Assembly (NCBI GenBank): GCA_032718475.1
Contig: JAUCBJ010007936.1
Location: 124,001-188,000 of the forward strand
DNA from: Nemertoderma westbladi
Taxonomy: Eukaryota > Xenacoelomorpha > Nemertodermatida > Nemertodermatidae
Reading direction: 5' to 3'
Length of the DNA stretch: 64,000 bases
Part shown: positions 1-10,259 of the stretch, piece by piece
Numbering within the stretch: position 1 is the first letter of the stretch
Layout: each line of letters starts with the position of its first letter
Notes under the pieces: generated by a model
The model's input: the letters and a program-made list of their open reading frames with translations, nothing else
Databases searched by the model: none
What the model was told of the DNA's origin: nothing
Position numbers and translations under genes: made by a program

Positions 1-2061
1 CATAGTCTGGATGCGAGTCAGGTACTTTGAAGTGTTGCCAAGTGGTTTGAAAATCTGAATGGACTGACTCTGAAGCTTGCTCACTCCATGGTGCCAACCC
101 TTTACCTCTTGACTCCACAAATTCCTCGATATGAAAAAAACAGTGTGTACCTTTGGGGTCAAACTAATTCCAAGATCAATATAGCTATTCTTGAATTGAG
201 CTATTTTATCCTTGTAGCCAACTTCTAGTTCGTGTCCAAAGCAAGATGAAACCACACTATCAAAGGCACGAAATGCTGCTACATATTTGAAACAATGAAG
301 AGGGACCAAGGATGACAACAGATCAATGGAACGGAGAAGCTTTCGAGAAGAATTTCCATTAAACTGTCCCCCATGATACGCCTCCCGTTCAACATTACAT
401 GTTGAAGCCCATGTTAAAGCCTCTGGCCACTCTTTGGCCATGCTATTAAACATTGCATTGACAGTCCCAAGCAGCAAGTGCAGCTCTGGCGGAGGTATGG
501 CGTAGATATATAGAGAGATAATGGAATATGTACAACATTGCCGAATTTATTTGCTTCTGAGCTCTTTACCCCAGCAGTAAACCAACTCCAGAATTTATCT
601 TCTATATTTTGAAGCGTCCTTAGCTGGCATGATCCTTGTGAAAGCTGAGATTTATGTACATCGCACCAGCTGCAAGGATGATTTGATCCATGAGCCATTA
701 GCCCTAACAGTAGATTTGCCAGTTTCAAGTCGGTTGCAATTATTTGATTATCCAGAGGGGAGTCCACAAGTTTGAGCTGCATCCAAATCTTAAGAAGGTT
801 GGCATAGCTCTCTTCAACATCTGGAGCAATAAATACGATAAACAGTTTCTTTACCCCTGACAGTTTAAACTTTTTAGCTGTAGTCATTCCATCTGCTACA
901 TAACTTAGTCATAACTACATTTCTTAGACGATGGTAAATGTGTACTACTATCATCATCAATGCTGAAAAGGTTCAAGCAAACTTTTATAAATCCACCGCC
1001 TCCATCAATGCCTACTTTTGATACTATATCTGACTCAGATTGGGTTCATAGCTCCTGCACAGTTGATATTAGTTTACGAATATCAGTACAAAAAACTACT
1101 GACTTTGAAGTTACATCCGGTAGCTCCTCTGATGGACTCTTCTTAGTAAAATATAACTGAGTTAGAGAGAAGTGTTCATCCAAGCGGTGATTTCGTTCTT
1201 GAAGCTTTTCCTGTAGGTGAGATTCTATAATATTACGATCTTTTAAGGCACTTCGTAGATGAGAAGCAACTCCCAACATCTTCCTTGTGCTAAACCCATT
1301 GGCTACTTGAATATTTGAGAAAAGTTCAGCTGAAAGGTTCTTTCCAACTTCAGAAGGATTATGAGTTTTACCTACCGTAAGTTTAAAAGGACACCCAGTG
1401 CTAGTTGAAAGAGAAACAACATTTCTTGATGTAGAACACGAAATGTCGGCTTCTGAGTTTCTGATTGACACTTATTCTCTAATTATTTTTGCAGCTATCT
1501 TTTGCTTTGCCGAGGGGGTTCCCTGCTCAGCCAGTTGAACAATGTTTTTGTTGCAGGTGGATTTTGTGCACAAATGATCCTTTCCAATCCCTATAACTGT
1601 CAGACACTTTCTGCAGAGCATTATAGGTTGTGGTCGTTGTTCCCATCCTGGTTTTGCACCACATGATGATGGTCGACCACGTCGTTTCTTGGTAGAAGTT
1701 ATCACTCTAGGTGCTGCAGATACTGCAGTAATCTCGCAAACAAGGCAATTACAGCCAGAAGGTTGCAACTTCGATCGAGTGTGATAAATATCGGCAATTT
1801 TAGAATGATCAAAACTGATAGCGATCTCTCAAACTTACCATGCCCATATTCATGTACAACTTGCCGGCAAGTAGCACAAACTGCAATAGGTAGCCTTTTA
1901 TCATCCGGATCATAATTAGTCAAAACAAATTCTGATATTAGTTCCAGTAAGTTACTTCCAACCGGTCTCATATCCTTACTCTTTCCCATGCAAATAAGAC
2001 AAACTGCAAGGCGACTGTCTTCATGCGATCGGGCTGTCTGAGCATGAGATGTTGAGGCCAT
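1..2061 (-). pseudogene. Relic of a repetitive invertebrate gene family with Cys clusters (transposase-like)
   Basis: The reading runs leftwards from an ATG at 2061 and leaves the window at position 1. The first part has paired CxxC clusters (CLIC, CATC), followed by a second Cys-rich block around 1768-1540 containing CNCLVC and an RGRP motif. A long middle part (1471-960) is followed by a segment with the phrase DGGGGF and then, near 720-650, HGSNHPCSWC. I recall this combination from a family widespread in cnidarians and other invertebrates. The paired N-terminal zinc modules faintly recall the RAG1 N-terminus, and the Asp and Cys/His motifs suggest an RNase H-like transposase core; that is inference. 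It is broken: in-frame TAA at 1472-1474, TGA near 1043, then further stops and a frame change near 880-930. A GTAAGT at about 1843 could be a splice donor of a short intron. Its 5' side abuts the truncated integrase of element Z near 2080. Confidence 0.5.
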
Positions 2062-2079
2062 GTATTGCTGGTGCCGTAT

Positions 2080-2660
2080 CTACTGATTTGTCTACGTAAG
2101 CACAGGATAAAGCTATTCATGGAGATTTCGTTAACCATATCCAGCTGTACGGCGCTACACATCATGCAGACGAAGATGACGCACCACCTCTTAACCATGG
2201 TTCGAGCCCTCTTGACTTCTATTGGTCAGAATAAGTCTACACCTGTGTGTGTAAAGGGGGGCTCGTAGCAGCTAAAGCATTCCTTAGGTAAGGGAGCTTC
2301 TAACTGAGTCATGGTTTTGCAATACAGTTTCTTACAGGGTAAACAGCTGCGCAGAACTTTATTTAAGGTTTTGCTGGGTTTTACAAAGTAATACCTAGTG
2401 CGTATTTCACTAAGTATGTGTTCCCTTCCGGCGTGCAACAGCTGATTGTGCATATCCTGTATTATATACCATTGTATGACAGGATCGTAGATATTAATGG
2501 AAATATCGTGTCGCGGGAAAGGGGAGCATTTGTGAGTCTACCTCCCACTCTAACTAGGCTGTCAAACATAACACTGGAGAATTTGTCGTTTGACTGTGAG
2601 GCGGGGTTCTTAAGGTGATATTCGTAAGTCGGAGCCTTTTCCTGCATTTGGGATAGTCAA
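2080..2660 (-). pseudogene. Z integrase, N-terminal and core start
   Basis: Fragments in two or more frames match the BEL/Pao integrase. A VGGRL-NAPL segment (2540-2620) precedes the zinc-binding part with HAGRE and CLPCKK (2300-2440). Then comes PPFTHTGVDLF, which carries the first catalytic Asp (about 2226-2250), and the core strand with FVCMMCSAVQ (2120-2190). The domain ends at about 2080, before the second Asp and the Glu, so it cannot be active. Frame changes lie near 2225 and 2460. Confidence 0.8.
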
Positions 2661-2728
2661 AGTAGCTGTCTGTTGGTATAGTCCACCTCATGCTCCAATA
2701 ATCTACCTTGGGTAATTTTGTTTTTATT

Positions 2729-3625
2729 TCAGCGGTGGTACACATAATGCTTTAGTATGGTAACAGCATGGCAAAGTTTGTTCCAGGAACTATAGTGATC
2801 CATGGCCCTGCTAATAAGAGAAGAAAGACCGTTAGTCAAGTCTGGAATGGAGAGGGTAATTAGGGCCTCACTATCTGAGGGGCTCGGTGGGTTCACACTC
2901 TCGCGCATATGCAGCGAAGATATGTCGACGCTTTTAAATAACTTCGATTTGGATGCTTTAATCTTAGATTTTGCGATTTCCGCGCCCTTCACTTGCTGTC
3001 TTATCTCCGCAGGCGTCAGATTTTTGGGCCAACTATCTTCTGGGCCTTGCAAAAAGGCAGGTCCCTGCAACCAACATTTGGTATTTATTAGCTCCTGAGG
3101 AGTGGTGCCACGAGAAGCAATGTCAGCTGGGTTTAACAATCCAATGCAGTATCTCCACCCTTTGACATCAGTGTCCTTCAAGATTCGCGCTACATGGTTT
3201 GTCACATACACGTTGAACTGACATGTTCTGTTGGTCAGATATTCTAAAACTAACTCAGCGTCTGTCCAGTAAACTGTCCTTACTACTATATAGTCTGTCT
3301 GCGCCAACACGTTTTTGGCAATGATGGTAGCGTATACGGTTGCCTTAAGTTCGGCTCTTGGTATAGTCAAAGTGTCTTTGGTTTTGGCAATTGGCCTAAT
3401 AAGGGCTTTCAAAGCAACTAAAGCTACTGTGATACCGTTTGGGGTTTCACATCGAAAGTAGGCTACAATCCCAACGCCCTTGTCGCTCGTGTCACTGAAT
3501 ACATGGAGTTCGTAGGTCTGCAGGGAGTCTACATTTGGGAAATATGCTCTGGGTAGGGAAAACTTATCCAAGTCGGGCAAGGACTGTTCCCATCGCCACC
3601 AGTCTTCCAATAGTATCCCAGTCAA
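2729..3625 (-). pseudogene. Z RNase H and connection domain
   Basis: An open frame of 298 codons encodes the BEL/Pao RNase H region. LHVFSDTSDKGVG holds the first acidic residue, PRAELKA the Glu, and YWTDAELVLEYL the next Asp. They are followed by the family phrase NPADIASRG and a tryptophan-rich connection to the integrase. It is the best-preserved piece of Z. Its frame is cut off from the RT on its upstream side (3625) and from the integrase on its downstream side (2729). Confidence 0.85.
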
Positions 3626-4420
3626 GGGGTCGTCCTAACTATCATTCTCCTTCCACATTCGCTGAATGAGATCTCGAACCAGTAATATAACTGGGCTGAT
3701 AAATCCAAGTCAAGATAAGGATGAGGGTCAAAATAAGTACTGAGTATGCTGATACAAATATGTTTGGTTCGAGTATCGCCCTTTCTTAACTTGACTTTGA
3801 ATACCATAGTATCGCTTTCTGTTAGCCAACGAAGACCTAATGTCTTAGTCTCTGGTAGGTTGTCCTTGTTTAAATCTAGTTCGGTATTGCCATGCTCGGC
3901 AGGGGGTATGGCCTTTAAAAACTCACAGGAATTGCTAGTGAATTTTGTCAGGCGAAATCCTCCAAGTTTCAGGCAGTTTACTGTCCCTTGAGCAATGTCT
4001 ATTGCTTCCTTTACTGGTCGGGGCTGATTTCAAGTTATCGTCCATGTAAATATCCCATTTGATATTATCTATGATTGATGGTGGAAATTCATCCCGATGG
4101 TCATCAGCTGTTCGATGTAGCACTGAACGTGAGTTCGATGGGCTGGAGATTATACCAAATGCCTGAATGGTCATACAATACTCTACTGGATCTGAATTTA
4201 GGTCTCATTCTGTCACCACAAGAAACGCATGCTGTCCTGGTCAATGTGTAAAGCTTTCACTTGCAGAAACATACCCTCTATGTCTGAAGCGAAGGTGACG
4301 GCATATTGTCACATACCCATTAATATTCCGGGTATAGACTGCAACAAGTTGGGTTCCGGGCAACAGTTCCGAGTTAAGGGATTGTCCTTGATATCTAGCT
4401 GAACCGTCGAACACTACTCT
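3626..4420 (-). pseudogene. Z reverse transcriptase, frame-broken
   Basis: The RT is recognised from two anchors in different frames. An RVVFDGSA-type phrase near 4390-4420 is the conserved start of the BEL/Pao RT palm, and a YMDDNL catalytic box lies at about 4040-4060. The stretch between them is frame-shifted and shortened. A C-terminal piece at 3622-3807 continues towards the RNase H. No single frame covers the domain, so this is a dead gene. Confidence 0.75.
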
Positions 4421-5200
4421 AATATGTTCTGGTTTGTCCTCCCGTCGGTTAGATACGAGCTTTGATCATTCTGATGTACGGTATTCTCAGCATGAATACC
4501 ACTCACATCAGAGGCACGTTTTATAATTTTTACACCCTGTGACACTGCTTGCGAGTCGACTTTCTTATCTGTTAGGATGAGATGGTCTTGTATTAAGTCC
4601 ATTTGTTGCTCCAAGTCATCAGTTCTTTGTAATCAAATCATAGAATCAAAGTATCAAAGAATCATTTTTTTGTATTAAAGAATCATTTCTTTGTAATAAA
4701 GAATCAATGATTTCTTGGGAGTCGTTGCTGTTCTGAGGTCTGGGTTGCCTGATGTTTTGTGCATAATGGTCAACGTTATGTAGGCTGGGATCTAACGGGG
4801 GTGCAAAAGCCTCTGAAGTTGAAGGAGGGTCACCTTGGGGGAATGCTTTACCTGGGATGTCTGGTGCAAACCTAACTCCATTTCCTGGGTAGACTTCCCT
4901 TTGCCCATCAGGGGGGGCTGATATCTGTCCGCCGGATGATAATGGTGTTCCTGATCCTGGATGCCGGTTCCCCACTGCCGACGCTTTTGCAGTTAAGTGG
5001 GCCGATCAAGGCGCCAGGTGCCTATCATCCAGTTGGTTTTGATGGTTGTAGTATATTGTCGAGCGGGGATTCATATCATCCCTAGATGTCAATTTATTAT
5101 TGTTTCCTCCTTCATTACCGGGGGGTATAGCGTGTGATAATTTGGGATTTTCTCCCCAGCTGGTGATTGGGGATATTCCAGTGCCGAATAACATTCTGTC
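4414..5200 (-). pseudogene. Z gag / pre-pol linker, Pro- and Asn-rich
   Basis: Two ORFs (4975-4646 and 5194-5006) and a short one at 4614-4414 give a low-complexity polypeptide rich in Pro, Gly, Asn and Asp. It includes a repeated NDSL motif coded by a tandem repeat near 4640-4710. It lies between the gag coiled coil on the far side of the nested insertion (34.0-35.7 kb) and the RT, as expected for the long linker of BEL/Pao gag. No zinc knuckle is visible. The assignment rests on position and composition. Confidence 0.5.
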
Positions 5201-5251
5201 ATCCTTTGTCCTGGCTGGCTAAGGTACTAGACAGGTAGTTAGGTCTGGGGT

Positions 5252-5261
5252 GTTCTATATA
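5252..5261. repeat. Target-site duplication of the RTE-like element, left copy
   Basis: The 10-mer GTTCTATATA occurs here and at 33993-34002, on either side of the split non-LTR element. On the right it directly follows the TAG-repeat tail. The pairing marks both ends of the insertion into Z. Confidence 0.75.
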
Positions 5262-5329
5262 GAGCACCGAATGCAGACTGGACAGACTGATGAGGTTCTG
5301 ATTAAGGACATGGGGGCGGTTGGCGACTC

Positions 5330-6175
5330 GCCCTCGCATCAGCAGATGATAGTGGCAATGGTGGAATTGGTCTATTGATGAATCCAACTGCACATGCAGC
5401 ATTGGACAAAATAGACCAAATCTCTAACCGCATCATCCGTTGCCACTTCTCATGTTCTGGAAGACTGGCTAAGAAGTTTCCTAAGGTGGTTCTGATTGTG
5501 TGCTACTCTCCAACTAGTGTTGCCCCTGTAGAGGAGGTGGAAAATTTCTACCACAATCTACAAGCAGCTACTGATGGAGTGGATCAGCATGCATTCTTAA
5601 CATTCCTGGGAGACTTCAATGCAAGTCTGCATCAATCACCTACATCGCCCTGGGTCTATAGCAATAGTGTTAACCGAAATTCTGTCCATCTTCAGGATTT
5701 TATCTCTGGAAATGGATTGTTTTCGGCTGGAACCCAGTTCAAGAAGCAAACTGGAAAGCTATGGACTCATAGTGGACCCAGTGGTCACAAGTCCCAGATA
5801 GACCATATTCTGTTTCGTAGGAAATATAGGAGCTCTATACAAGACTGTAATGCATTTACACTTCGACCCTTCTCCAGTGATCACCGCCTTATTGTGGCCA
5901 AGGTAAGACTTAGTCTGCGTTCTAGCAGAACAACAAAATCTGCCTTGCTGCGGCATGACTGGTCCTCTCTGTTGCAACAGCCAAGTGTGAGATCCAGCTT
6001 CACACTACAGCTGAGCAACAGGTATGAGGCTCTTGCCTCTGAGGCGGCAGATCACTGTGAGGGCTATACTGCCTTTACAGAAGCAGTTAAGTTAGCAGCT
6101 GCAGAAACAGTTCCTGTATACCCTCGAAACAGGAAAAGGGCCCCCTGGACTGACAACAAAATTCAGAAGTGCTGA
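5330..6175 (+). pseudogene. Endonuclease domain (AP-type) of the RTE-like element
   Basis: The frame encodes the C-terminal two thirds of an endonuclease/exonuclease/phosphatase domain. VCYSPT is the strand before the catalytic loops, FLGDFNA carries the Asp-Asn pair, SQIDHILF is the late Asp box, and SSDHRLIV holds the catalytic SDH. This nicks target DNA to prime reverse transcription. The N-terminus is missing, and the frame ends at a TGA at 6173-6175, after which the RT continues in another frame, so the copy is not functional. Confidence 0.85.
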
Positions 6176-6179
6176 AATG

Positions 6180-6829
6180 ACCTTCATAAGGCGCAGAAAG
6201 AGTCCCGACTCAAACAGACTACAGCGGTCAAGAATGCAGTTAAGGCTGCATCTAGGTCCCTGAACAGGCAGTACTCTGCTAATCTACAGGAGCTAATAAA
6301 CCAACAGGTTGATGCCATCAATGATGCTGACGACAGCAGGCAATCATCCCAGGCATGGAAATTGATCAATCTGCTTACTGGGCGGAAAAGCCAACCAACC
6401 ACCAAGGTTAAGGCTGATTCACCAGCCGATCGCCTCAATGGTTGGAAAACCAACTTTGAAAAGCTCCTCAATAATGACAGGGTATTGCCTGATAACTTTA
6501 TAGAAGTAAAAGTGTCTGAGTCTGTACTCCCAGATATTCCCATTGGCGATATCTCCTTTGCAGAAGTGAAGGCTGCTGCAAAGAGCATTAAGACCAATCG
6601 TGCCAGTGGAGTAGATGGTGTTCCCCATGAGGTCTTTAAAATACCTGAGTGTTTAAAGCTCATCTATCCCATCATAGTAGACATGTACCGAACAACAAGA
6701 GTCCCACAAGAAATGAAAACAAATAAGTTGGTGCCAGTTCCCAAGAAGGGTAACCTAACACTCTATGGTTCTTTTCAGGGAATCTCATTGATCTCAATTG
6801 CTGCAAAGCTATACAATAGGATACAATAG
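6180..6829 (+). pseudogene. RT N-terminal part of the RTE-like element
   Basis: The readable part at 6362-6829 contains the linker and first RT motifs: RASGVDGVPHEVFK (motif 1 region) and KLVPVPKKGN, then GISLISIAAKLYNRI, which is motif 2a. It stops where element Y begins. The RT palm is absent here and lies 26 kb downstream. Confidence 0.85.
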
Positions 6830-6831
6830 GA

Positions 6832-7343
6832 CCACCCCTCACGAACCCCGAAGGGAACGATCATCGAGAACCAGCACGGCTTGGCTAAGGGTCGGTCCAG
6901 TCGGTAGACTCTGTCGCGTATCCGTACCACCCCTCTCGAACCCCGAAGGGATCGGTCATCGAGAACCGGTACGGCTTGGCTAGGAGTCTGTCGTGTCGGT
7001 GGACCCGTTCGCGTGTCCGTTCCACCCCTCACGAACCCCAAAGGGTTCGATCATCGAGAACCAGAACGGCTTGGCTAGGGGTCCGTCGGTTCATCGCAGA
7101 AACCCAACCACCTAGGCTTTCCGAGTCCCTTTCAGGCTCGTAGTCGCTTCGGCAGCCGAGAAACTGCTCCGAACAGTCGGTAGGCCAGTAGAGTCTAGTC
7201 CTTTGTCTTTCGACCCCGTCGCGTGTCCGTTCCACCCCTCACGAACCCCGAAGTGAACGATCATCGAGAACCAGTACGGCTTGGCTAAGGGGTCTGTTGT
7301 CGGTTCCCGTCGCAGATCCCCGGTACAAGCAGTCAGCGTTCCG
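6832..7343 (-). repeat. Left (3') LTR of element Y, outer fragment
   Basis: This 512-bp stretch matches 31993-32504 over its whole length with about six mismatches by eye. It is the outer half of the 3' LTR of Y. The first 76 bp present in the other LTR (31917-31992) are missing here, lost with part of the non-LTR element. Inside are four degenerate copies of a unit of about 60 bp starting near 6832, 6927, 7022 and 7232, each containing a CATCGAGAACC core. The inner half of the LTR is at 21597-21962, displaced by element X. Confidence 0.9.
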
Positions 7344-7890
7344 TGTGACGGGATCCAAGAGGGATCCCGGTTTATCCGGTTTTAGTTCACGCGTCCCCGC
7401 CGTGTATAAAGAGTGAAATGAGTTCTGATGTTGTTTGTCGTATATAATATAATATGTGGATATAGATATAGATATAGTATGAGATAATATTGTCGTATAC
7501 GGAAGGCGGGATACGGTAACTAAAGTCCCGGTCCTTCCCTATCTAAAACTATGTAATAACCTAACTAGCACCGGTATTGCACTGAGATAACTGAATTGGT
7601 ATTATTACTGCCAAGTGGCTATATTGCACGGTTGGCCTTGTTACTCTACCTAATCGATGCCTTTCCCCCCTCTGATTGGTTGATACCCTTGTTGGCGCCC
7701 TTTGGAGTGTTCCCGTTCACTCCACCTATTCTCTCTGGGTTAGGGGTTTGGCCCCTGACCCTCTTTGTGTGCTTCCTTCCCACTCTTATTGGGATGGCAC
7801 GAGTTGGTTAATTACCCAATCTCGTGGCTCCCAATATTGCTTATCGGCTTATAACTTTATGGGGTGTTAGCGGGATTGAATAAGCTAACA
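7344..7890 (-). repeat. 3' LTR of element X
   Basis: 547 bp, starting TGTGACGGG and ending GCTAACA on the plus strand. It differs from 21045-21591 at about three positions. The element reads right to left, so this is the 3' LTR. It is followed inward by the polypurine tract and a hairpin. Confidence 0.93.
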
Positions 7891-7928
7891 CTCCCCCCCA
7901 TGCTATCTTCCCGGTAAGAAGATAGCAT
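7891..7928 (-). other. Polypurine tract and adjacent hairpin of X
   Basis: Directly inside the 3' LTR the minus strand reads ATGGGGGGGAG, a standard plus-strand primer tract. Next to it are the inverted arms ATGCTATCTTC (7900-7910) and GAAGATAGCAT (7918-7928), an 11-bp stem with a 7-nt loop. Element Y has a comparable arrangement. Confidence 0.75.
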
Positions 7929-8603
7929 CAACCAAAAAAGTGCGCTACAATCCCGCTGGATCCCGATCTAGTATCGGGTGTGGGGTGGAATTCTTTTCTC
8001 TCGGAGTCGGCTTTCCAGGCCGCCCCCTATGGGTATGATAACGCTACCCTGTGTGCCTGGCGTCTCATGTCGGGCCGATCGCGCTCACCTCTCACGCAAC
8101 TTTTGTTTCCCCAACACTTCCGCCCTATCTCTTCTTCACTCTCACCCTAACTCTCTCACACTCGGACCTCCTCGTCCCTCACTCAGCCTCTTATTCTCCC
8201 CCCCCCCACACTAGAATTGCGTCCGCACTCTCTCCGCACTCCGCACTATTATTCCGTCCCTCAACCTCACTTCGACTGTCTCTTCCCTTCTGACGAATCT
8301 CCCCCCCCCCCTCTCGTGCCGTCGCACTCAAGAAGTGTGAAATTGTCTGGTGTCTCGTCCATAGTGCCATAGTCAGTTATCCCCCAGTCCCAGTAGCTAA
8401 TTGAGAAAGGTTGTATGACTATAGTACTTACTCCGAACGTATATATTTCTAGATTACTAATTACTACGTACGTACATACAAATTGCACTTATATGATTAT
8501 TTTGCATTAATTAAATTTGTACTTAATAGTTCGTACATCCCACGCGGCGCCTTCCAGGCGTACCACGTCCAAGTCCCAGTCTCTCTCCCTCGACTCTGGG
8601 AAC
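7929..8603 (-). other. 3' untranslated region of X
   Basis: This holds no ORF that I trust. It is pyrimidine-rich on the plus strand (CT stretches 8100-8320, with C-runs near 8197 and 8306), so purine-rich in the element's own sense. The open frames on the plus strand here are low-complexity. It separates ORF B from the hairpin and polypurine tract. Confidence 0.6.
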
Positions 8604-10259
8604 CTATCTGTTCCTCCGGGGGTAGTTCCCCCTGGCGTCCTCTTCCCTGGGTCGTTTCTTGGTTATCACCGTTCCTCTGGCATCATCCGCTTTCTGCTTT
8701 CGGACCTTCGCCGCCACTTCCTTGCTGATCCCGGTCGTTGGCTCCTTGGGCGCTGGTGTTATTAGTGCCCGATATCGCTTCGCCGGTGGCCCCTCAGAAT
8801 GGCCCGGTTGTCTCCCTCTAGTGGCGTCCCATAGGATCATTTTCATTGCCTTTGGTACGTGCTCCGCCAAGAAATCCCTAAACTCCCTTCGGTTCTCTGG
8901 CGTCCACCTGTCCAGATACCTTTGCGTGTTCATCACTCCAGCGTACGACGCCGCCGTTGCTACCTCTTGGTAGGTAAACGGTAGCCTCCGCTTTATGATT
9001 TCCATGTGAGTCTCCTGATTGATAAGGAAGAAACCCCACTTGAACTCCTGGGCCTTCATGCGCTGGCGCGTCATGGCCCCGACGTCGGCCCACTCCTCGA
9101 ATCTTGTGAACTTCTCCTCGTCGTTCATCCAGTCGCACTCGCGTCCGTAGTGTCCCCGAAAGTGGCACTTTGGACATCGGTTATGCAACCGTGGACACGC
9201 CCCCATCCTGTGGCTTGGTTCTCTGCAGTAGAGACAAAAGGTTCCCTTTTGGAACCGGTATAGGCAGCTGCTTTCCCGATGGGTCTGTCTCCCACAGTAG
9301 TCGCAGCCGAGTACCAATGTCTCCCGTCCCACCTCGTCTTTCGTCCCAAGCGATCTCCGCGGTCTGTGGAGTCGCTGGTAGGCGAACTTCTCTACGTTGG
9401 TCTCTCTATCTACGTCGATCTCTCCGCCCCTCTCGGGCATCGTCTCCCCGAATACTATCCGTGGTGCCGTCCCCGGTTGCTCGCCCAACCTGATGGTGCT
9501 CCCCGCGAAATCCATCGCCGGCTCCTCGTGCACCCAGGTCCGCTTGCCGGATCTGTTCCAGAAGGCCCTCGCCCCACTGGCCGTCACCACCCTTCCGCCA
9601 ACCCAGTCCGTGTCCGAGTGGCCTATCCTCTCGATGGGCGGCATCTCTCCGAACTCGTCGTCGTCGTCCTCCTCTTCTGGTAGTGTCTCCAATCCCGGTA
9701 TCCCGATGGATCCACTATGTCCCTTCCCGCCTTGGCTCTCGCCCGTAGCTCTCCATCCCTCTAGCTCCCTTAACTTCCTTGGCGGTTGGTCGCCCTCGGC
9801 GCCCGCTGGTATGGGCATCGTTCGCAACCCCGACGTCGACTGTTTCGGCGATCCCACCGTCCATCCCAATTCTCGCCCTAGAGACTCCCCCGAACTCCCT
9901 GACGAAGTCCAATGAAGTTCGTCTAGGCCCGCCTGTTCCTCGAAGCCGTAACTCTGTGTCCTGGCCTCCTCTTCCCTCTCCTCTGCTTCTATCCTCTCCC
10001 GTCTAGCGACTTCTTCCAGTCGCTTTGCTTCTCGTCTATCCGTCTCTAGCTGCTCCCATCTCTGATACGGTGTATCTGTCTCCCCGTCTACCAGATGTCG
10101 GCTGTTGTAGTACACCGACTCGCCCTTCAGCCCCGGGTGGTCTACCAGACCGTCAAAGGCCACTTTAAAGGCTCTCCTGTAGCTTAGGGGTGATCCCGAT
10201 AACAGAAATGCCCCTGGTTCCCTCTCGATAATCACGGTCATGAATAAGTTCAAGCAAAC
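8604..10259 (-). CDS. X ORF B: CCHC zinc-knuckle protein, post-pol
   Basis: The frame opens after a TAA at 10262-10260; the first ATG is at about 10241. It is about 549 codons without interruption. A charged, Glu/Arg-rich segment (about residues 65-105) is followed by an acidic stretch near 192-200. Three perfect CX2CX4HX4C zinc knuckles lie at 317-330, 340-353 and 360-373 (counted from the TTG at 10253). Next comes a domain with an LPFTYQEVA segment that is matched in the ORF B of element Y (LPFHYVDLL), and then a basic tail. Knuckles of this type bind single-stranded nucleic acid in retroelement nucleocapsids. Here they lie downstream of pol, additional to the knuckle inside the gag-pol frame. 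It overlaps ORF A by 95 nt in the +1 frame, so it is made either by frameshifting or by its own initiation. The exact role is unknown. Confidence 0.85.
   Translation of the reverse strand, partial: VCLNLFMTVIIEREPGAFLLSGSPLSYRRAFKVAFDGLVDHPGLKGESVYYNSRHLVDGETDTPYQRWEQLETDRREAKRLEEVARRERIEAEEREEEARTQSYGFEEQAGLDELHWTSSGSSGESLGRELGWTVGSPKQSTSGLRTMPIPAGAEGDQPPRKLRELEGWRATGESQGGKGHSGSIGIPGLETLPEEEDDDDEFGEMPPIERIGHSDTDWVGGRVVTASGARAFWNRSGKRTWVHEEPAMDFAGSTIRLGEQPGTAPRIVFGETMPERGGEIDVDRETNVEKFAYQRLHRPRRSLGTKDEVGRETLVLGCDYCGRQTHRESSCLYRFQKGTFCLYCREPSHRMGACPRLHNRCPKCHFRGHYGRECDWMNDEEKFTRFEEWADVGAMTRQRMKAQEFKWGFFLINQETHMEIIKRRLPFTYQEVATAASYAGVMNTQRYLDRWTPENRREFRDFLAEHVPKAMKMILWDATRGRQPGHSEGPPAKRYRALITPAPKEPTTGISKEVAAKVRKQKADDARGTVITKKRPREEDARGNYPRRNR

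Larger units (their letters stand above)
2080..5251 (-). mobile_element. BEL/Pao element Z, 3' part (decayed)
   Basis: This minus-strand block carries, in element order, the end of gag, reverse transcriptase, RNase H and the start of integrase of a BEL/Pao retrotransposon, spread over several frames with many stops. The integrase stops in mid-domain near 2080, where a different sequence family begins, so this end is truncated and no 3' LTR is present. The missing upstream gag lies at 34003-35760. The two parts are separated by the RTE-like element, which is flanked by a 10-bp target duplication. It is by far the most decayed of the three BEL/Pao elements in the nest, hence the oldest. Confidence 0.85.
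5262..6831 (+). mobile_element. RTE-like non-LTR retrotransposon, 5' part
   Basis: This holds the apurinic-endonuclease domain and the N-terminal part of the RT. The element is 5'-truncated, because the endonuclease lacks its first segments. It is cut at about 6831, where the LTR of element Y starts. The rest of the RT resumes at 32872. Comparing the two edges with known RTs, about 75 codons are missing between them, along with the first 76 bp of the Y LTR. A deletion therefore spanned the junction after Y inserted. Confidence 0.85.

Noticed and set aside
7596-7870. Hydrophobic plus-strand ORFs in the X LTRs, repeated at 21297-21571
   Set aside because: They are antisense to the element and identical only because the LTR is duplicated. 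They resemble no known small membrane protein.
9006-9915. Plus-strand ORFs of up to 172 codons opposite ORF B of X
   Set aside because: ORF B has three ordered zinc knuckles and a homologue in Y; the opposite frames have no conserved counterpart.
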